This document shows, piece by piece, positions 32,985 to 40,465 of a stretch of 46,337 nt of DNA. The stretch covers positions 1-46,337 of the forward strand of contig CAZIDN010000026.1 of assembly GCA_964537875.1 (NCBI GenBank), written 5' to 3'. Position 1 is the first letter of the stretch. Each line of letters begins with the position of its first letter. Both the position numbers and the translations under genes were made by a program. Under the pieces are notes generated by a model. The model was not told the origin of the DNA, did no database searches, and worked only from the letters and a program-made list of their open reading frames with translations. This DNA comes from JAPKZH01 sp964537875. Its GTDB lineage: Bacteria > Acidobacteriota > Aminicenantia > Aminicenantales > UBA4085.

Positions 32985-33281
32985 GAGGCGGCCTTTCCTG
33001 CTCCGGTCCTTTCACGATCTTGGAGGTGCGCATCGGGGAATAACATCAGAGCTGATTGAATCGACATTGCGGAATGACTTTATCGTAAGCGCCGAATCCC
33101 TGTCAATAGCCCAAGCCTCTTCCAAATCCGCCCAGGAATCAAGCTCTCTCTTTATCAGATTCTCTTGCCATCGCTTTAAGCATCCCGTAACGCGGCTGGG
33201 CAAAATCCAATCCGCACTCAAGCCTGAGAGGAAGTGGCAATCGGAGAATAGATTCTGTGGGAGGAGACTGGGTAAAAAAAA

Positions 33282-36254
33282 TCACTGGCTCTTCAGATTC
33301 GCCAGCCTCTTCTTGGCATCCTCAACCTCGGGAATTCCGGGATCGGCCTCTTTCCAGATATCGAGAAAACGCTCGTAATATTTGACCGCTTCGGCCGACT
33401 CGCCTTTCTGTTCATAGAGCCGGCCGAGTTGATAATGGGCCAGAATCCACAGCTCCTGTCCTTCATAGCCCAGGACATCGGTCTTAACGAATTCCTGGTA
33501 TTTTTCGATCGACTTGTCCAGGCTTCCACTTTTAAAATAAGCCAAGGCAAGACTATCTTCGAGCATCATACCTCTCAGGTTGGCGGCCATTCCGAAGGAA
33601 TTGATCGCTTCCTCAAATTGCTGTTGAGCCAAAGCGATCTCGCCCTTGAGCATGTAAAAGGATGCCTGGTCAGTCTGATTGCTACGGCTCACGCCGGATG
33701 CGGCCAGGACGTCGCCGATCAGAGATTTTATACTTTCGAGCAGCTGATCGGCTTCTCGAATCCTGTTCAATCGGGCGTAGATCTTGCCGATTTTGCATAA
33801 GAAAGTAGGATCTATTTTGATTTCCCTCTGGATCATGTTAACCGCCGCCATTTCTTTCTCAAAAGCTTCGTTTTGTCCTTTTCTTCTGAAATTGATGGCT
33901 AAATGGAGATGATCGCGCAATTCGCTGAGCTTATATTTAAAGGCTTTGTTCAGGGTCACGGCTTCCTTCAAGCTGTCTTGGGCAGCCGAATACTGACCTT
34001 GATACATTTGGAGAAGACCGAGCGAGCGGTAACCCCTGGCCTTTTTACTGTTATCGGGCTGAGCAATCATGTTTTCAAAGTTCTTCCGAGCTTCCTGAAT
34101 TTTCCCCATTCTCACCAATAAGAATCCGTATTCATTATTGACATAGGAACCCAGGGCTTCGGCCGGATTTAAGCTAAAAGCTTTTTGGTAATTGGCCAGA
34201 GCCTCTTCGTTATTTTTTTGCAGGTTATAACAGGAGGCCAAATTGATATAACCCCCTATATTCGCCTTGTCGAGCTCGATCACCTTTTCAAAAGCTTCGA
34301 CGCCCAAGGCAGGCTTTTCTGTAACCAGATAAGCATATCCCAACCGATACCAGGCCGAGATATCATCCGGATATTGAGCCAGGTAGGCTTTGTAGTTCTG
34401 GATTCCCTGCTCACGATTTCCTCGCCAGTCCTCGACAACGGCTTGAATCCAGAGTTTTTCCCTCGTCGTCAGGCGGTCCAGCAGGCTGAGAGCTTTTTGG
34501 AAGTGCTTTTCCCCTTCCACGCGGTTCCCGACAAGATAAAATTTCAAGCCCATTTCCGCATGGGCCAGGGCAAAATCAGGATCCAACTCAAGAGCCTGTT
34601 TGAGAAGCTGAAATTCCGTATCTCCGGCGGCGACTCGAGATCTCGTATAGTAGTTCAAGGCCTCTAAGGAAGAGGTAGTGGCTCTGACGAGGGTCATTCT
34701 CTGCTCGGAGATTTTGGTCATGGATTCACCGAGCGCCCGGCGCACTTTTCTGGCCAGCTCGTCCAAACTCCCTAAGACTTCCTCTTTGTTCTTCGCTCGG
34801 GATGAATCCGAGAAAACCGCGGTCTGTTTATCCGGATCGACAATCCTCGCCGTCAACGAATAGTTCTCGCCGACCTTGCTGATGCCGCAGGCCAGCAAAC
34901 CCTTGATCCCCTCCCGGAGGGCGATCTCTCGGCCGATCGTCTCGTCCACTCTCTTCACGTCCGTGCGGCGCATCCGTCTCAACGTTTCCTGGATACGGCT
35001 GGGAGGAAAAACATTGACATACTGAGATTGCTGGATCCCGACCGTTAAAGCCGTCGCCAACGAGCCGTCGAAGACCTGTTCGCCCGTCTGGTTATCAAAG
35101 TCCGTGATGAGAATCCAGTCGCGTTCTTGAAAAGCCAGGGCTTTGGCCGGAGTCTTGAAAAAAAGGACTTTGGCCAGCCAGGCGGCGGCAACCACGGCCA
35201 GGACAACAACAACCGCGGTGAGGGCCAACCGGACGGGCTTAAGAAATTGCAATATTTTTGGAGCCGGCGCTAAATCCGCATGCATTTTCCTCAAGTCCGC
35301 ATAGACGTCCTTCATGGACTGATAGCGCTGACCGGGGTCTTTGGCCAGCAGCTTGCTGATGAACTGTTGGAGAGGATCGGGCAGGCCTTGGCTGAGTTCA
35401 GCAATGGGCCGTGGATCTTCGCTTAAAATAGCGCTGACGGTTGTCAGTCCGGTCTTCTTTTTAAAAGGATGGACTCCGCTCAACATTTCGTAGAGCACGA
35501 CGCCGAAAGAAAAGATATCCGACCGCTGATCGAGGGTCTTGCCCTGCAACTGCTCCGGCGACATGTATGCAGGCGTCCCCGGAGCCATGCCTTCGTCGGT
35601 GAGCGTCACCGTCAGATCAGCCAGCGCTCGCTCTTGTCCGGCGACCATCACATGTTTGGCTAGACCGAAGTCCATTACTTTGGCATGGCCCTTTTCCATT
35701 AACATGATATTCGCCGGTTTGATGTCCCTATGAATCATCCCCTTTTCATGGGCAACTTGAAGGGCCTCGGCAATTTCCTCGGCGATAGGAAGCGCTTGTT
35801 TGAGAGGCAGCGGCCCCTCTGAGATCCTGTCGCGCAGTGTTTTTCCCGGCACGTATTCCATAGCGAAAAAAAGCCTATTTTCCGTTTCTCCGACCTCATG
35901 GATGCTGCATATATAGGGATGATCCAAAGCCGCGGCGGCCTTGGCCTCACGGATAAAACGGCTGCGGGCCGTCGGATCCTGATACATCTCTTCGGGCAAG
36001 AGCTTGACGGCGACCTTGCGGTCGAGAGAAGTGTCCTCGGCAAGGTAGACCTCGCCCATGCCTCCTTTACCCAGTTCGGCCAAAATCGTGTACTTCCCGG
36101 CTAAGGTCGTTCCTTTAGCGAACGCTTTTCGGCCGGGTGGCCTGGTCATCGTTTTTGCGGCGTCGAGATCCGCAGAAGGAAAAAGCTCGGTCCCGCAACT
36201 CGCGCAAAAGCGGGACGCATCAGGATTGTCTGTCAGACATTTGGCACACTTCAT
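33282..36254 (-). CDS. Zinc-ribbon Ser/Thr protein kinase with membrane helix and TPR repeats
   Basis: 990 residues. Residues 1-25 form a zinc ribbon (Cys3, Cys6, Cys17, Cys20). The kinase domain (about 55-315) is intact: LGKGGMGEVY, Lys84, HRDIKPAN at 175-182, DFGLAK at 195-200. A membrane helix lies near 340-365 (LALTAVVVVLAVVAAAWL), so the C-terminal half is extracytoplasmic. That half has a TolB/FlgO-like part (DWILITDFDNQTGEQVFDG) and then at least eight TPR-like helix pairs to the end. The layout suggests a receptor kinase sensing an envelope signal through TPRs. GAAGGGAGAGGG supports the start. A 297 bp gap to the next kinase gene (32985-33281) shows nothing I recognise. Confidence 0.92.
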   Translation of the reverse strand: MKCAKCLTDNPDASRFCASCGTELFPSADLDAAKTMTRPPGRKAFAKGTTLAGKYTILAELGKGGMGEVYLAEDTSLDRKVAVKLLPEEMYQDPTARSRFIREAKAAAALDHPYICSIHEVGETENRLFFAMEYVPGKTLRDRISEGPLPLKQALPIAEEIAEALQVAHEKGMIHRDIKPANIMLMEKGHAKVMDFGLAKHVMVAGQERALADLTVTLTDEGMAPGTPAYMSPEQLQGKTLDQRSDIFSFGVVLYEMLSGVHPFKKKTGLTTVSAILSEDPRPIAELSQGLPDPLQQFISKLLAKDPGQRYQSMKDVYADLRKMHADLAPAPKILQFLKPVRLALTAVVVVLAVVAAAWLAKVLFFKTPAKALAFQERDWILITDFDNQTGEQVFDGSLATALTVGIQQSQYVNVFPPSRIQETLRRMRRTDVKRVDETIGREIALREGIKGLLACGISKVGENYSLTARIVDPDKQTAVFSDSSRAKNKEEVLGSLDELARKVRRALGESMTKISEQRMTLVRATTSSLEALNYYTRSRVAAGDTEFQLLKQALELDPDFALAHAEMGLKFYLVGNRVEGEKHFQKALSLLDRLTTREKLWIQAVVEDWRGNREQGIQNYKAYLAQYPDDISAWYRLGYAYLVTEKPALGVEAFEKVIELDKANIGGYINLASCYNLQKNNEEALANYQKAFSLNPAEALGSYVNNEYGFLLVRMGKIQEARKNFENMIAQPDNSKKARGYRSLGLLQMYQGQYSAAQDSLKEAVTLNKAFKYKLSELRDHLHLAINFRRKGQNEAFEKEMAAVNMIQREIKIDPTFLCKIGKIYARLNRIREADQLLESIKSLIGDVLAASGVSRSNQTDQASFYMLKGEIALAQQQFEEAINSFGMAANLRGMMLEDSLALAYFKSGSLDKSIEKYQEFVKTDVLGYEGQELWILAHYQLGRLYEQKGESAEAVKYYERFLDIWKEADPGIPEVEDAKKRLANLKSQ

Positions 36255-36284
36255 GACCCTCTCCCTTCAGATCACCTAGCCAAA

Positions 36285-36312
36285 GAATAACACCGAGGGA
36301 GGGGTGAGTCAA
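36285..36312 (-). promoter_or_regulatory. Possible promoter of the zinc-ribbon kinase gene
   Basis: On the minus strand TTGACT (36307-36312) and TTATTC (36285-36290) are 16 bp apart, 31 bp upstream of the ATG. The 200 bp between here and the tRNA fragment hold no recognisable gene. Confidence 0.35.
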
Positions 36313-36512
36313 CTAACACCCTTGTAGACTCCGCCCCGTGTGGACAAATTGAGGACAATATCGCTTAAGATAGTCTCAGCCCCGGTGCGCCAGATTTGTG
36401 GCAAATCCGTGCAAAAAATGCTGTTTATCGCTGTCTTTAGCCGTCTGAAGTCGTAGGATAAGAGAGGGCCCCAGGATCTCACAAGCGACAGAAACTCAAG
36501 GGAAATACGGTA

Positions 36513-36571
36513 TGCCGGAGGAGGGAATCGAACCCACACGGGCCTTGCGGTCCACTGGATTTTGAGTCCAG
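36513..36571 (-). tRNA. 3' fragment of tRNA-Leu(CAA), displaced attachment site
   Basis: On the minus strand the anticodon stem-loop is complete (CTGGA, loop CTCAAAA with anticodon CAA, TCCAG; 36555-36571). It is followed by a long variable arm typical of Leu/Ser tRNA, the T loop TTCGATT (36526-36532) and the acceptor strand CTCCGGC with discriminator A (36513-36520). The 5' half (acceptor, D arm) is missing and replaced by sequence leading into the integrase gene. The T stem and variable arm each hold one mismatch, as expected for a fragment no longer under selection. It is the attL-type end; an intact tRNA is expected at the other end of the element. Confidence 0.85.
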
Positions 36572-36583
36572 TCCCTAAAATTC

Positions 36584-37678
36584 CTAACTATCAACTTTTG
36601 AAGAAGATGCAGAGGTGTAAGTCGGCAACCTTTCGCCTTGCCTTTCGTGTTGAGCCGGTTTTTCGGACATATTCTCGACCGCTGCCAGCATCGCGTCGTT
36701 GCTCGGATGACAGTACCGATTATACGTCAGAGAGATCGTGCTGTGGCCTAAAATCTTTGAGAGGACGACAATATTCCCGCCGCGCTCGACGAACCTCGTT
36801 GCGAAGCTATGCCGAAGATCGTGGAACCGGAAAGCATTAACCTTGGCCCGGATGCATGCCGCCTGGAGGCCGGTGTTGACGTTCTCGTAAGGTTCACCAT
36901 GCCTTTTATGGAATATGTATCCCTCCGCCGGCGCGAGGCTGCGGATAAGATCGAGCACCGCCTCATTCATCGGAACCTGACGGGTCTTCTTGCTCTTCGA
37001 GTTCTCGGCGGGGACCGTGATCATCCTGGATGTGAAATTGATGTGCTCTCGCCGGAGTTTCAGAATTTCACCGAGACGCATTCCCGTATTGAGCGCCAGG
37101 GTGATCATCGGCCGAAGGTGCGGCGTTGCCTCTGCCATGAGGGAGGTCTCCTCGTTCGGCGACAGGACCCGGGTCCGCGTATTGCTTTCTTTCGTGAGCT
37201 TGATCTTCTTTAAAGGAAAACCGGGGACGAGTTTATTCCAATCGACGGCTACACTGAGGATAGTCTTCAAACAGGCCAGCTCCCGATTGATCGTGGCCGT
37301 GGACACCGCGGCTTTCCTCTCGAGCTTGTACTTCTCAATGAGGAGGAGTGAAATCTGTGAGAGGTGACGGCGACCGAAGAAGGCGCTCAATCTTGCGATA
37401 GAATACTCATCCCGCTGCCAGCTTCGTTTCTTGGGCTTCGCATAGAGCTCGATATACTCCTTGGCAAAGTCCGGGAAAACCGGGTCCTCGGCCTCGACGG
37501 CGTAGCTGTTCGTAGAGTCCGGCTTATTGAGGAGCTCCACCTGGAGCCGGGCCATCGCGTCCTTCGCTGCCTGTTTCGTCGAACCGCCAAGGCGGATATA
37601 CCGCTTCCCGTCCTTGCTGAAATCGAAGTACCATGCACCGTCTTTGAATTTCAGATTCCGTTCATTTTTCTGTTTCAT
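36584..37678 (-). CDS. int: Tyrosine recombinase (integrase)
   Basis: 364 residues. The catalytic domain shows Arg201 (NTGMRLGEILKL), His286 and Arg289 (RFHDLRHSFATRF), His312 (LGHSTISLTY) and the nucleophile Tyr322 (NRYCHP). The N-terminal arm-binding (DGKRYIRLGGSTKQAA) and core-binding regions are present, so it looks active. It catalyses integration and excision between attP and the tRNA-Leu attB. The stop lies 13 bp from the tRNA fragment, the usual place. A GGGGAG Shine-Dalgarno precedes the ATG. The gene overlaps the small upstream gene by 17 bp and is probably expressed with it. Confidence 0.95.
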   Translation of the reverse strand: MKQKNERNLKFKDGAWYFDFSKDGKRYIRLGGSTKQAAKDAMARLQVELLNKPDSTNSYAVEAEDPVFPDFAKEYIELYAKPKKRSWQRDEYSIARLSAFFGRRHLSQISLLLIEKYKLERKAAVSTATINRELACLKTILSVAVDWNKLVPGFPLKKIKLTKESNTRTRVLSPNEETSLMAEATPHLRPMITLALNTGMRLGEILKLRREHINFTSRMITVPAENSKSKKTRQVPMNEAVLDLIRSLAPAEGYIFHKRHGEPYENVNTGLQAACIRAKVNAFRFHDLRHSFATRFVERGGNIVVLSKILGHSTISLTYNRYCHPSNDAMLAAVENMSEKPAQHERQGERLPTYTSASSSKVDS

Positions 37679-37853
37679 GGCTGTCTCCCCTCAAAAAAGC
37701 CTTGATCTCCCTTCGTACTGAAACCGGCAAATTTTCCATCGGCTCAAGGCTCTCTCTAATAAAATATTTTCCCAAGGTCTCGCATTTCACGAGCGTCAGG
37801 CCGGGGCGGATTTTTATTTCGGTTTGAAGGTGAGGGAAATTTTCAAGATTCAT
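37662..37853 (-). CDS. Small element-encoded protein, unknown function
   Basis: 63 residues (MNLENFPHLQTEIKIRPG opening, then LTLVKCETLGKYFIRESLEP). No family recognised and no membrane segment. It overlaps the integrase start by 17 bp and its own start overlaps the stop of the gene before by 4 bp (ATGA), so it is almost certainly translated. It could be an excision or integration cofactor, but only position suggests this. Confidence 0.6.
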   Translation of the reverse strand: MNLENFPHLQTEIKIRPGLTLVKCETLGKYFIRESLEPMENLPVSVRREIKAFLRGDSHETEK

Positions 37854-38053
37854 TTTGCCCGCCGTTCCAGGGATCCTGCTATAGAGGTCATAATTTTATC
37901 GATCAGGAGTTTGGTCTTATAAGAAGGCTCGTTGTACACATTGAAGAAAAAATCCTTGGGCTTTAGGCCGACCTTCCGCATATGAGCGAGGATATGCTTA
38001 TCGATAACCTTTTCCTTTTTACCGGCCGCCTGCCCTTTTTTCTTGTCGCTCAT
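37850..38053 (-). CDS. Small basic protein, unknown function
   Basis: 67 residues, very rich in Lys (MSDKKKGQAAGKKEKVIDKH), ending SIAGSLERRAK. A strong GGAGG lies upstream of the ATG. It overlaps the HTH gene before it by 35 bp and the gene after it by 4 bp, so it belongs to the leftward operon with the integrase. The basic N-terminus could bind DNA or RNA; nothing more can be said. Confidence 0.6.
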   Translation of the reverse strand: MSDKKKGQAAGKKEKVIDKHILAHMRKVGLKPKDFFFNVYNEPSYKTKLLIDKIMTSIAGSLERRAK

Positions 38054-38273
38054 AAACTCCTCCTTTTTTTATTTTTTTTGAAGTCCTCCCCGGTCTGATG
38101 AACTTGTCGAGATTGTCCTTGATTACCCGCCAACCCCTTCCAGCACGAAAGGCCTTGAGTTTGCCGCTTGTCGCAAGACGCCAGCAAGTCACCCGGCTGA
38201 CGCGCAGGATGGAGGCTACCTCGGCCAGGGTGAAGACTTCCGGGACTTGCCTGATGTTTCCTTTGTGTTTCAT
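38019..38273 (-). CDS. Excisionase-type helix-turn-helix protein
   Basis: 84 residues from the ATG at 38273. The MerR/AlpA-type fold is clear: VFTLAEVASILRVSRVTCWR, then LATSGKLKAFRAGRGWRVIK with the wing, and a basic tail. These proteins act as excisionases or regulators of integrase genes, and this one heads the leftward operon that ends with the integrase. I prefer this ATG to the one at 38282, because the latter overlaps the -10 hexamer; transcripts would begin at or next to the ATG (leaderless). It faces a second HTH gene across 81 bp. Confidence 0.8.
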   Translation of the reverse strand: MKHKGNIRQVPEVFTLAEVASILRVSRVTCWRLATSGKLKAFRAGRGWRVIKDNLDKFIRPGRTSKKIKKGGVYERQEKRAGGR

Positions 38274-38280
38274 TGTGTTC

Positions 38281-38310
38281 ATTATAGTTCCTTTTATTCT
38301 CGCTTGTCAA
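38281..38310 (-). promoter_or_regulatory. Leftward promoter of the HTH/integrase operon
   Basis: On the minus strand TTGACA (38305-38310) and TATAAT (38281-38286), a perfect -10, are 18 bp apart. Only 7 bases separate the -10 from the ATG at 38273, so the mRNA would start at or next to the ATG. Back to back with the rightward promoter at 38319-38346. Confidence 0.75.
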
Positions 38311-38318
38311 GGGGCAAT

Positions 38319-38346
38319 TTGACACCTCGTCGGGATGGGATAAAAT
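38319..38346 (+). promoter_or_regulatory. Rightward promoter of the second HTH gene
   Basis: TTGACA (38319-38324) and TAAAAT (38341-38346) are 16 bp apart. The ATG at 38355 is 8 bases after the -10, again suggesting a leaderless mRNA. The two -35 boxes of the divergent promoters are only 8 bp apart, so a bound regulator could control both. Confidence 0.75.
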
Positions 38347-38354
38347 AAGTGCCG

Positions 38355-38546
38355 ATGAGCGCCAACCTCGAAAAACTCCTTAGTGTCAAAGAGGTTCTGG
38401 GCTATCTTCACATCGGCCGGACAACCCTGCACCGCATGATGAAAACGAGGAAGATCGGTTTCGTCCGAATCGGCAAAAAGGTCTTCTTTACTCAAGAGCA
38501 TATCGAATCGTTCATCCGCAAGGGGACCGTCCCGGCGAAAAAATAG
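38355..38546 (+). CDS. Excisionase-type helix-turn-helix regulator, plus strand
   Basis: 63 residues from ATG 38355 (GTG at 38349 is an alternative). The sequence LLSVKEVLGYLHIGRTTLHR followed by MMKTRKIGFVRIGKKVFFTQ is the MerR/excisionase-like winged HTH, with a short tail. It and the gene at 44977 are the only rightward genes seen in the element. Facing the leftward excisionase-type gene, it could be one half of a switch that sets integration against excision. A structured terminator overlaps its stop codon. Confidence 0.8.
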   Translation: MSANLEKLLSVKEVLGYLHIGRTTLHRMMKTRKIGFVRIGKKVFFTQEHIESFIRKGTVPAKK

Positions 38547-38605
38547 GCCGCCCTGCTCACCGGGGAGGAATCGTAGCCCCGGCCAAAGGGTCGGCAGAGC
38601 GGCCT
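38545..38605. terminator. Nested hairpin terminator between convergent genes
   Basis: Outer stem AGGCCGCCCTGC (38545-38556) with GCAGAGCGGCCT (38594-38605), 11 of 12 paired; inner stem CCGGGG (38560-38565) with CCCCGG (38577-38582). The sequence then runs TCTCTGTTTT. It begins within the stop codon of the plus-strand HTH gene and ends 9 bp before the end of the minus-strand gene. Confidence 0.7.
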
Positions 38606-38613
38606 CTCTGTTT

Positions 38614-39036
38614 TCATTCGCTTTTCTCTTCCTTCATCCAATCCGGGCTTAATAGGTCGGCAACCTTTTCGGCCTCGGATGCTGTTCCGGCAGCCAATCT
38701 TTTCTCAAGATCGGTTTTCGGTTCTTTCTTCAGCCATTCGCCCGGGCTCAAAAGTTTTTCCACTTCCTCGACCGTATCCGGCTTTTTCTCAACGACCTCT
38801 TTGTCCTGGACGAGATCCTTCCGCATACATAGACGGCCTTTACAGGTATTCTTGCAAACATATTTTCCATCCCGCTCTTCCCACCCCTGCGCAGCCTCGT
38901 TCAACTTATCCTCTATCATCTTCGCCGGGTCCGGGGACTTTTGCTTCCCTATCTTCGTAGAAAAGAAATCGCTGATTTCGGTCAGTTCTTCCGGCGTGGC
39001 GTCTAAAAGTTTTTCCTCAATTTCATGTTTCGTCAT
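38614..39036 (-). CDS. Element-encoded protein of unknown function, acidic, Cys-containing
   Basis: 140 residues, rich in Glu and Lys. The centre has GKYVCKNTCKGRLCMRKD, three Cys that could bind a metal, and there are two LLSPxxW-like repeats (KLLSPGEWLKKE and DLLSPDWMKEE). I recognise no family. Its start overlaps the stop of the coiled-coil gene by 4 bp, so it is the last gene of the terminase operon, just before the convergent terminator. Confidence 0.6.
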   Translation of the reverse strand: MTKHEIEEKLLDATPEELTEISDFFSTKIGKQKSPDPAKMIEDKLNEAAQGWEERDGKYVCKNTCKGRLCMRKDLVQDKEVVEKKPDTVEEVEKLLSPGEWLKKEPKTDLEKRLAAGTASEAEKVADLLSPDWMKEEKSE

Positions 39037-39899
39037 TTCTTCATCCCTACCAACCCCGCGCTGGTCGTTGTCGGGATCGCGCCTTCCGGCGTCACCAGCG
39101 AATAGTCAAGCCGTGGTTCAGCCTGTGTATAAAGGCCCGATAGCAAGTGAACGTTGACCCTTTGGCCGTCCTTAATTTGCTGGATGATTTTTTCCAGGTC
39201 CGGCAAAAATACGTCGGCGATTTCGCAATCGAAACGCAGCCGCCGCAAGCCGTCAAGGTCCAGGTCGTCCCAGGTTTTCGACGCGATGAATTTGCCGTTC
39301 GCCCGCGTCAAGGCGTGTTCCTTTTCCTCCACCGTGGCCTGGGCCGCAGGGTAAAATTCCCAAACGATACCGGCAGCTCTTTCCAAAACTTCGATTTCGC
39401 TTTTGAGTTTTTTGATCTGCAACGTTGCGGGTTCGGCCTGATGATAATAAATTTGCTTCAAACAACGGGCCTCGTCTCTTTCGAATACGAGGATTTGTCG
39501 CCCAAGGTCACGGATGATGCCTAGGCCCGATTTCAACTTGTCGGCAGCCTCAGCTGCTGCGCGTTTCTGCAACCCGGATTCACTCAATCCTTTTTCGAGA
39601 TAATCCCTTAGCTTTGACGGATCGGCCTTCACCTTATCGACCGTCGGCTCTGATTCCTGCAACCGGGCCGCTACCTTTGCCGCCTCACGATCTTCAATGG
39701 TCATGTAGTCGGCCATCGCTGACGCGCGAGAAACCCGCGCCTGGTCCAGCTGGGCCCGGATCCCCTTCAATTGCTTTTCGAGTTCGCGCAGCTCGCCAGC
39801 CGATACCTTGTCCCTTTCGTCGGCCTCTTTCTTTATGGCCGCCTCTCGCTGCCTGTATTCCTGCAGGATGGTCTGTGTGTTCCAGCCGGCTATGCTCAT
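39033..39899 (-). CDS. Long coiled-coil protein of unknown function
   Basis: 288 residues. Residues 10-70 and 150-210 are strongly predicted coiled coil by heptad pattern (REAAIKKEADERDKV; LRELEKQLKGIRAQLDQA; LQIKKLKSEIEVLERA). The tail (GLYTQAEPRLDYSLVTPEG) is different. GGGAGG precedes the ATG and the start overlaps the 55-residue gene by 4 bp. In phages such a protein next to a terminase could be scaffold- or tail-related, but no capsid genes accompany it, so I leave the role open. Confidence 0.65.
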   Translation of the reverse strand: MSIAGWNTQTILQEYRQREAAIKKEADERDKVSAGELRELEKQLKGIRAQLDQARVSRASAMADYMTIEDREAAKVAARLQESEPTVDKVKADPSKLRDYLEKGLSESGLQKRAAAEAADKLKSGLGIIRDLGRQILVFERDEARCLKQIYYHQAEPATLQIKKLKSEIEVLERAAGIVWEFYPAAQATVEEKEHALTRANGKFIASKTWDDLDLDGLRRLRFDCEIADVFLPDLEKIIQQIKDGQRVNVHLLSGLYTQAEPRLDYSLVTPEGAIPTTTSAGLVGMKK

Positions 39900-40063
39900 T
39901 TTGTCCTCCCTGTGTGGGTCGTGATCATCCCCGCCGACTTCGCCGCGTTCTGCTTTCTTTTCTCTACCGTCCTCACTGTGTGAGTCTGCAGGGCCGTGGA
40001 TTTCGTGCGAGGATCCTCACCCTTGCCCACTTCTTTAACGATTCCCAAAATTCTTTTTGCCAT
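39896..40063 (-). CDS. Very small basic protein (55 residues)
   Basis: Its protein starts MAKRILGIVKEVGKGEDP and is rich in Lys, Arg and Thr. A perfect GGAGGT Shine-Dalgarno 5 bp before the ATG and an ATGA overlap with the coiled-coil gene make translation likely. No family recognised. Confidence 0.65.
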   Translation of the reverse strand: MAKRILGIVKEVGKGEDPRTKSTALQTHTVRTVEKRKQNAAKSAGMITTHTGRTK

Positions 40064-40094
40064 TTAAACCTCCATGTTTAAATTTTATTGAAAT

Positions 40095-40131
40095 TCGTTT
40101 CCAGCATCGCTCTAGGACGCGCTAGAAACGA
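40095..40131 (-). other. Hairpin in the gap before the 55-residue gene
   Basis: TCGTTTC (40095-40101) and GAAACGA (40125-40131) pair around a partly self-complementary loop. Could be an RNA processing site or weak terminator in the operon. The gap (40064-40178) has no other feature. Confidence 0.35.
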
Positions 40132-40178
40132 TTTTCTTTTTCGGGGACGATAAATCATCCATGGAAATTCGGCCTCGA

Positions 40179-40448
40179 TCATCGCTTCGCCGCCTTCGCC
40201 AGCCCTTCAATCCTCTTCCGGGCCGAGTCCGTGAGTTTTCCCTGGGCGTCAAAATCCGACGTGCTGATGATATTTAACTTTTCGCCCGGCGGAGCATATT
40301 TAATCTCTGGATGAATCGCCCGCGCCGTCAGCCGGGCCAGGGTTTCAATTTCGTCCGGCGACGTTCGGCCGTCGAATTGAACGCCCATCTTTTCCCCCTG
40401 CACGCGGCGCCCCGTAACGCGCTCAAGCATCCTTAGAAAAATGTTCAT
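40179..40448 (-). CDS. Small protein after the terminase, unknown function
   Basis: 89 residues from the ATG at 40448, which has GGAGGT 5 bp upstream; the ATG at 40469 overlaps the terminase stop and has no such site. Sequence: MNIFLRMLERVTGRRVQGEK, then FDGRTSPDEIETLARLTARA and a helical basic end. No family recognised. In tailed phages the place after the large terminase normally belongs to the portal gene, which this is not. Confidence 0.6.
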   Translation of the reverse strand: MNIFLRMLERVTGRRVQGEKMGVQFDGRTSPDEIETLARLTARAIHPEIKYAPPGEKLNIISTSDFDAQGKLTDSARKRIEGLAKAAKR

Positions 40449-40465
40449 AGATAACCTCCATTTCA

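Noticed and set aside
32985..33281. Possible small gene between the kinases
   Set aside because: Short frames are present on both strands but none has a start signal or recognisable composition.
36309..36539. Minus-strand frame that translates the tRNA fragment (starts MWVRFPPPAY)
   Set aside because: This peptide is a typical false translation of a tRNA T-arm region; the DNA is better explained as a tRNA remnant.
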